Part shown: positions 61,686 through 64,000 of the stretch, one piece after another | Layout of the letters: each line of letters begins with the position of its first letter | Position numbering within the stretch: the stretch's first letter is position 1 | Source of the DNA: JABJAG01 sp965222215 | GTDB taxonomy: Bacteria > Pseudomonadota > Alphaproteobacteria > UBA6615 | Direction of reading: 5' to 3' | DNA length: 64,000 bases | Assembly: GCA_965222215.1 (NCBI GenBank) | Contig: OZ244931.1 | Coordinates: 2,418,001-2,482,000, forward strand | Made by a program: the position numbers and the translations under genes | Notes under the pieces: model-generated | What the model saw: the letters and a program-made list of their open reading frames with translations, nothing else | Told to the model about the DNA's origin: nothing | Database searches by the model: none

Positions 61686-62324
61686 ATGCCCGCCACGAGC
61701 CGCACCAAAACAACGCCACGCCCTACCCGGGCCGAGAAAGCACGCGCAACGCGACGCGCGCTGATCGAGGCGGCGGCATATGTGGTCGGAAAATACGGAT
61801 ACGCTGAGGCCTCGATCGCACGCATTACCCAGCATGCCAACGTGGCGCAGGGCACCTTTTACAACTACTTCGAGACGCGCCAGGCGCTGTTCGACATTCT
61901 GCTGCCGGAACTCGGCCGGGATCTGATCGAGTTCGTGCGCGCGCGCGTCGCGGGCAGCCGTACGACCCTCGAGATGGAGGAACGCGGGTTTCGCGCGTTT
62001 TTTGAGTACCTGGCGGAAAACCCCGGCTTCTATCGAATCCTCAACGAAGCCGAGACGATGGCCCCGATCGCCCACAGACGACATTTCGAGGCGCTCACGC
62101 GCGGCTATGTCACGGCGCTGCGCCGGGGGCTTGCCCGCGGCGAACTCGGCTCGTTCGAAGAAAGCGAGCTGGAGACGATCGTCTACCTGCTGATGGCGGC
62201 CCGCAGCTATCTGACGCTCCGGTTCGGACTGGACCGCGGCAAGCTGCCGGAGCATGTCGTCGCCACCTACATGAAATTCGTGCGTGGTGCGCTCACCGGC
62301 CAACCCGCGAGTCTGAGTGACTAG
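61686..62324 (+). CDS. TetR family transcriptional regulator
   Basis: The protein has 212 residues. A basic N-terminal tail (PATSRTKTTPRPTRAEKARA) precedes the TetR helix-turn-helix at about 20-65, including EASIARITQHANVAQGTFYN and YFETRQALFDILLP. The remainder is an all-helical ligand domain. ATG 61686 is chosen because earlier in-frame starts fall inside the palindrome. It is divergent from the hydratase-dehydrogenase-ligase operon and most likely represses that operon and itself, with an acyl-CoA as inducer. It converges on the DUF2786-like gene with a 4-bp overlap. Confidence 0.92.
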   Translation: MPATSRTKTTPRPTRAEKARATRRALIEAAAYVVGKYGYAEASIARITQHANVAQGTFYNYFETRQALFDILLPELGRDLIEFVRARVAGSRTTLEMEERGFRAFFEYLAENPGFYRILNEAETMAPIAHRRHFEALTRGYVTALRRGLARGELGSFEESELETIVYLLMAARSYLTLRFGLDRGKLPEHVVATYMKFVRGALTGQPASLSD

Positions 62325-62851
62325 CTGTTGGCGGCGTCACGCATCCGCAGCTTCATCCCGACCACCTCGTAGATATCGAGGCCGGTGAGTGAACAGATTT
62401 CGTTCAGCGGCAGCGATGTTTCGGCGAGCAGCACGCGCGCATGGCTTTTCGGGTCGCGCTTGCGGCTGTTCCGCCGGATCTGGCGGTTAATCTCTGCGGC
62501 CTCCTTGCGCCGCTCCTCGGCGTCGAGACCCCGCGCGCGCGCCTCTTCCATCGCGGCGTCGCGACGCGCCTTATCATTGTAGATCCAGCCGTCCATCATC
62601 TGGGCGGCTTTCGCCATCCCGCGCGCCTGGCCCGAGGGAGTGCGCGCACTCTTGCGGCGCGGCTCCGGGCGCTCGGGCGCCGGCCCGCCGGTCGCCGCCT
62701 CGTCGAGGGTCATCCCGCGCGCCTTCGCCATGCGCTCGGCCGCCGCGAGGGCAGCCGTGCGCTCACCCTCGTAAGGACTCTCCTTGGCGAGGACCAGCAG
62801 GTTGTGGAAGCGCTTGCGTTCGGCTTCGTCGAAGTGTCTTGGCGCGTTGAT
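62321..62851 (-). CDS. DUF2786-like protein lacking a standard start codon
   Basis: Reading from 62863 downward, an open frame encodes NAPRHFDEAERKRFHNLLVL, then AKESPYEGERTAALAAAERMAKARG, which matches the DUF2786 helical domain (LLxLAk...E...A...A..lMak.g). There is no ATG, GTG or TTG before it; a stop lies at 62864-62866. ATC 62851 has AGGTG seven bases upstream and would give 176 residues. The first ATG (62731) would start in the middle of the domain and give 136. A basic linker (about 65-95) and a C-terminal helix-turn-helix-like segment, AETSLPLNEICSLTGLDIYE, follow. The function is unknown. It could be a start mutation or a sequence error. Confidence 0.65.
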   Translation of the reverse strand: MNAPRHFDEAERKRFHNLLVLAKESPYEGERTAALAAAERMAKARGMTLDEAATGGPAPERPEPRRKSARTPSGQARGMAKAAQMMDGWIYNDKARRDAAMEEARARGLDAEERRKEAAEINRQIRRNSRKRDPKSHARVLLAETSLPLNEICSLTGLDIYEVVGMKLRMRDAANS

Positions 62852-62865
62852 GGCAGCACCTGTTT

Positions 62866-62888
62866 AACCGGTTTCACGTATAACCGGT
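62866..62888. promoter_or_regulatory. AACCGGT repeat upstream of the DUF2786-like gene
   Basis: AACCGGT occurs at 62866 and 62882, and because ACCGGT is self-complementary it is both a direct and an inverted repeat; TTTCACGTAT lies between. It sits just upstream of the gene start, where an operator would. No terminator is seen for the transporter gene that ends at 62928. Confidence 0.45.
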
Positions 62889-62927
62889 CAGTCTATCACG
62901 AACCGCGGCGGATTTAAGCCCGGCCCG

Positions 62928-64000
62928 CTAGACGATGAGCGCGACGACCGCGCCGGTCATGCAGGTCGCGATCGTCCCTGCGACCAACGCCTTCATGCCG
63001 AGGCCGAGCAGTTCGCTCTTGCGCTCCGGCACCATCGCCACCAAACCGGCCAACATGATTCCGACGCTGCCGAAATTCGCGAAGCTGCACAGGGCGTAAA
63101 GCAGAATGATGCGCGAGCGGTCCGACAATGCCTCGGCCGGCGTGCCGACGAGCTGCAGATAGGCAATCAATTCGTTGAGCACGATCTTGGTGCCGATCAG
63201 GCCGCCTGCCGTCGTGGCCTCGGCCCAGGGAATGCCGATCAGCCACGCCACCGGCGCCAGCGCCCAGCCGAGTATCCGCTCCAGCGTCAGGGGCGCGCCC
63301 CAGACATCGGGCACCAACCCGAGTATCTGGTTCGCCAGCGCGACCATCGCCACGAACACGATCAGCATCGCGATAATGCTGAGCAGCAGGCGCAACCCGT
63401 CCTGGGTACCCTGCACGAGCGCATCCATGGTGCCGTCGTACATGCCCTTCCCGCGGCGAGCGCGTCGTCATCCTTCGCTTCCGCCACGGCGGGTTGTTCC
63501 CCGGTCTCCGGAGCCGGGACCATCAGGCGCGCGATGACGATGGCCGCCGGCGCGCTGATCAGCGACGCCACGAGCAGGTGCCCGGCGGCATTCTCGATCA
63601 CGTTGGCGAGGAACGTCGCGTAGAGGACCAGCACGGTGCCCGCGATGGTCGTCAGGCCGCAGGTCATGGTGACGAACAGGTCGGCCCGGCTCATCGTCCG
63701 CAGGCGTGGACGGATCAGGATCGCCGCCTCGACCATACCGACGAAGATATTCGCCGCCACGCCGACCGACACCGGCCCGTCGATCCGCAGGGTTGAGCGC
63801 AGCGCCAACGCGAAGCCGCGGATTACGCGCGGCATCACGCCCCAGTGCCAGAGCACGGCCGACAATGCCGAGAGGACGAGGACGATCGGCAGGGCGCGGA
63901 ACGCGAGCACGAAGCTGGCGCCGGGATAGCTTTCCTCGAACGGCAACTCGCCGCCGCCGAGAAACCCGAACACGAGGCTGGTGCCGGCCCGGGTCGCTGA
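62928..64000 (-). pseudogene. CNT-type nucleoside transporter (NupC-like) with an apparent frameshift, 5' end outside the window
   Basis: The gene runs off the right edge. From 64000 one frame encodes AGTSLVFGFLGGGELPF, SLISAPAAIVIARLMVPAPE and on to about 63445, where it loses homology (continuing to 63362). A second frame carries on with DALVQGTQDGLRLLLSIIAM, then ILGW and CSFANFGSVGIMLAGLVAMVPERK to the stop at 62928. These are consecutive parts of one H+ or Na+ coupled nucleoside symporter. One extra G in GCGGGAAGGGC near 63445-63460 would join them. It is either a real frameshift or a sequence error; two separate proteins are unlikely. Confidence 0.8.

Noticed and set aside
62928..63443. 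Treating the 3' half of the nucleoside transporter as a separate 171-residue protein
   Set aside because: It starts in the middle of the conserved CNT core and the missing half is in the adjacent frame directly upstream.

Overview
The window is GC-rich, densely coded DNA, most likely from the chromosome of a free-living, probably marine alphaproteobacterium. Evidence is the strong GC bias at third codon positions, a Gram-negative class GN sortase with its dedicated target, a cytoplasmic SoeABC-type sulfite dehydrogenase with TauE and a TIGR02186-type protein, TRAP transport, many acyl-CoA and aromatic-type catabolic genes, and short dispersed palindromic repeats between genes. I see no rRNA, tRNA, CRISPR array, insertion sequence or phage gene. 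No gene-free stretch exceeds 300 bases. Both edges cut genes: a 2-oxoglutarate-type oxygenase on the left and a nucleoside transporter on the right.

Layout. 1-3.4 kb: oxygenase tail, a carboxymuconolactone-decarboxylase-like protein coupled to a fumarylacetoacetase-family hydrolase, and a divergent FAD hydroxylase, which look like ring-cleavage chemistry. 3.6-7.1 kb: VIT-vWA surface protein, its sortase, and an uncharacterised Gly/Ala-rich protein. 7.2-11.1 kb: NIPSNAP, small unknown, cupin, two tandem racemase-fold proteins without the expected catalytic cysteines, and a VOC protein. 11.2-15.1 kb: GDP-fucose synthase, DUF1223, two cytochromes c separated by a strong terminator, DUF1330. 15.2-24.8 kb: a sulfur island, with mtnA-tusA facing a translationally coupled operon rhodanese-TauE-TIGR02186-Usp-SoeABC-PfkB kinase.

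24.7-31.6 kb: orphan MlaF-like ATPase coupled to methylmalonate-semialdehyde dehydrogenase, flavin reductase, hydrolase, acyl-CoA ligase, nitroreductase. 31.7-38.1 kb: alanine dehydrogenase followed by HyuA-HyuB-SDR, with a divergent Lrp/AsnC regulator. 38.1-41.0 kb: esterase, hydratase, alcohol dehydrogenase. 41.0-45.3 kb: an aminoglycoside-phosphotransferase-like kinase next to an acyl-CoA dehydrogenase, SDR, enoyl-CoA hydratase and thioesterase, an arrangement reminiscent of 4-hydroxyacyl-CoA catabolism.

45.3-62.3 kb is the most distinctive region. A TRAP transporter with two tandem binding proteins diverges from a second HyuA-HyuB pair. That HyuB carries a C-terminal four-cysteine zinc-ribbon-like domain like the gamma subunit of acetone/acetophenone carboxylases. 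Two paralogous ACMSD-type amidohydrolases flank this core, followed by an alpha/beta hydrolase, acyl-CoA ligase, acyl-CoA dehydrogenase, enoyl-CoA hydratase and a TetR regulator. A near-identical palindrome (TTTCAC-N4-GTGAAA) sits upstream of both the TRAP operon and the hydrolase, which suggests one regulon for uptake, possible carboxylation and CoA-dependent breakdown of one substrate. The window ends with a DUF2786-like gene that lacks a normal start codon and a frameshifted CNT-type nucleoside transporter.
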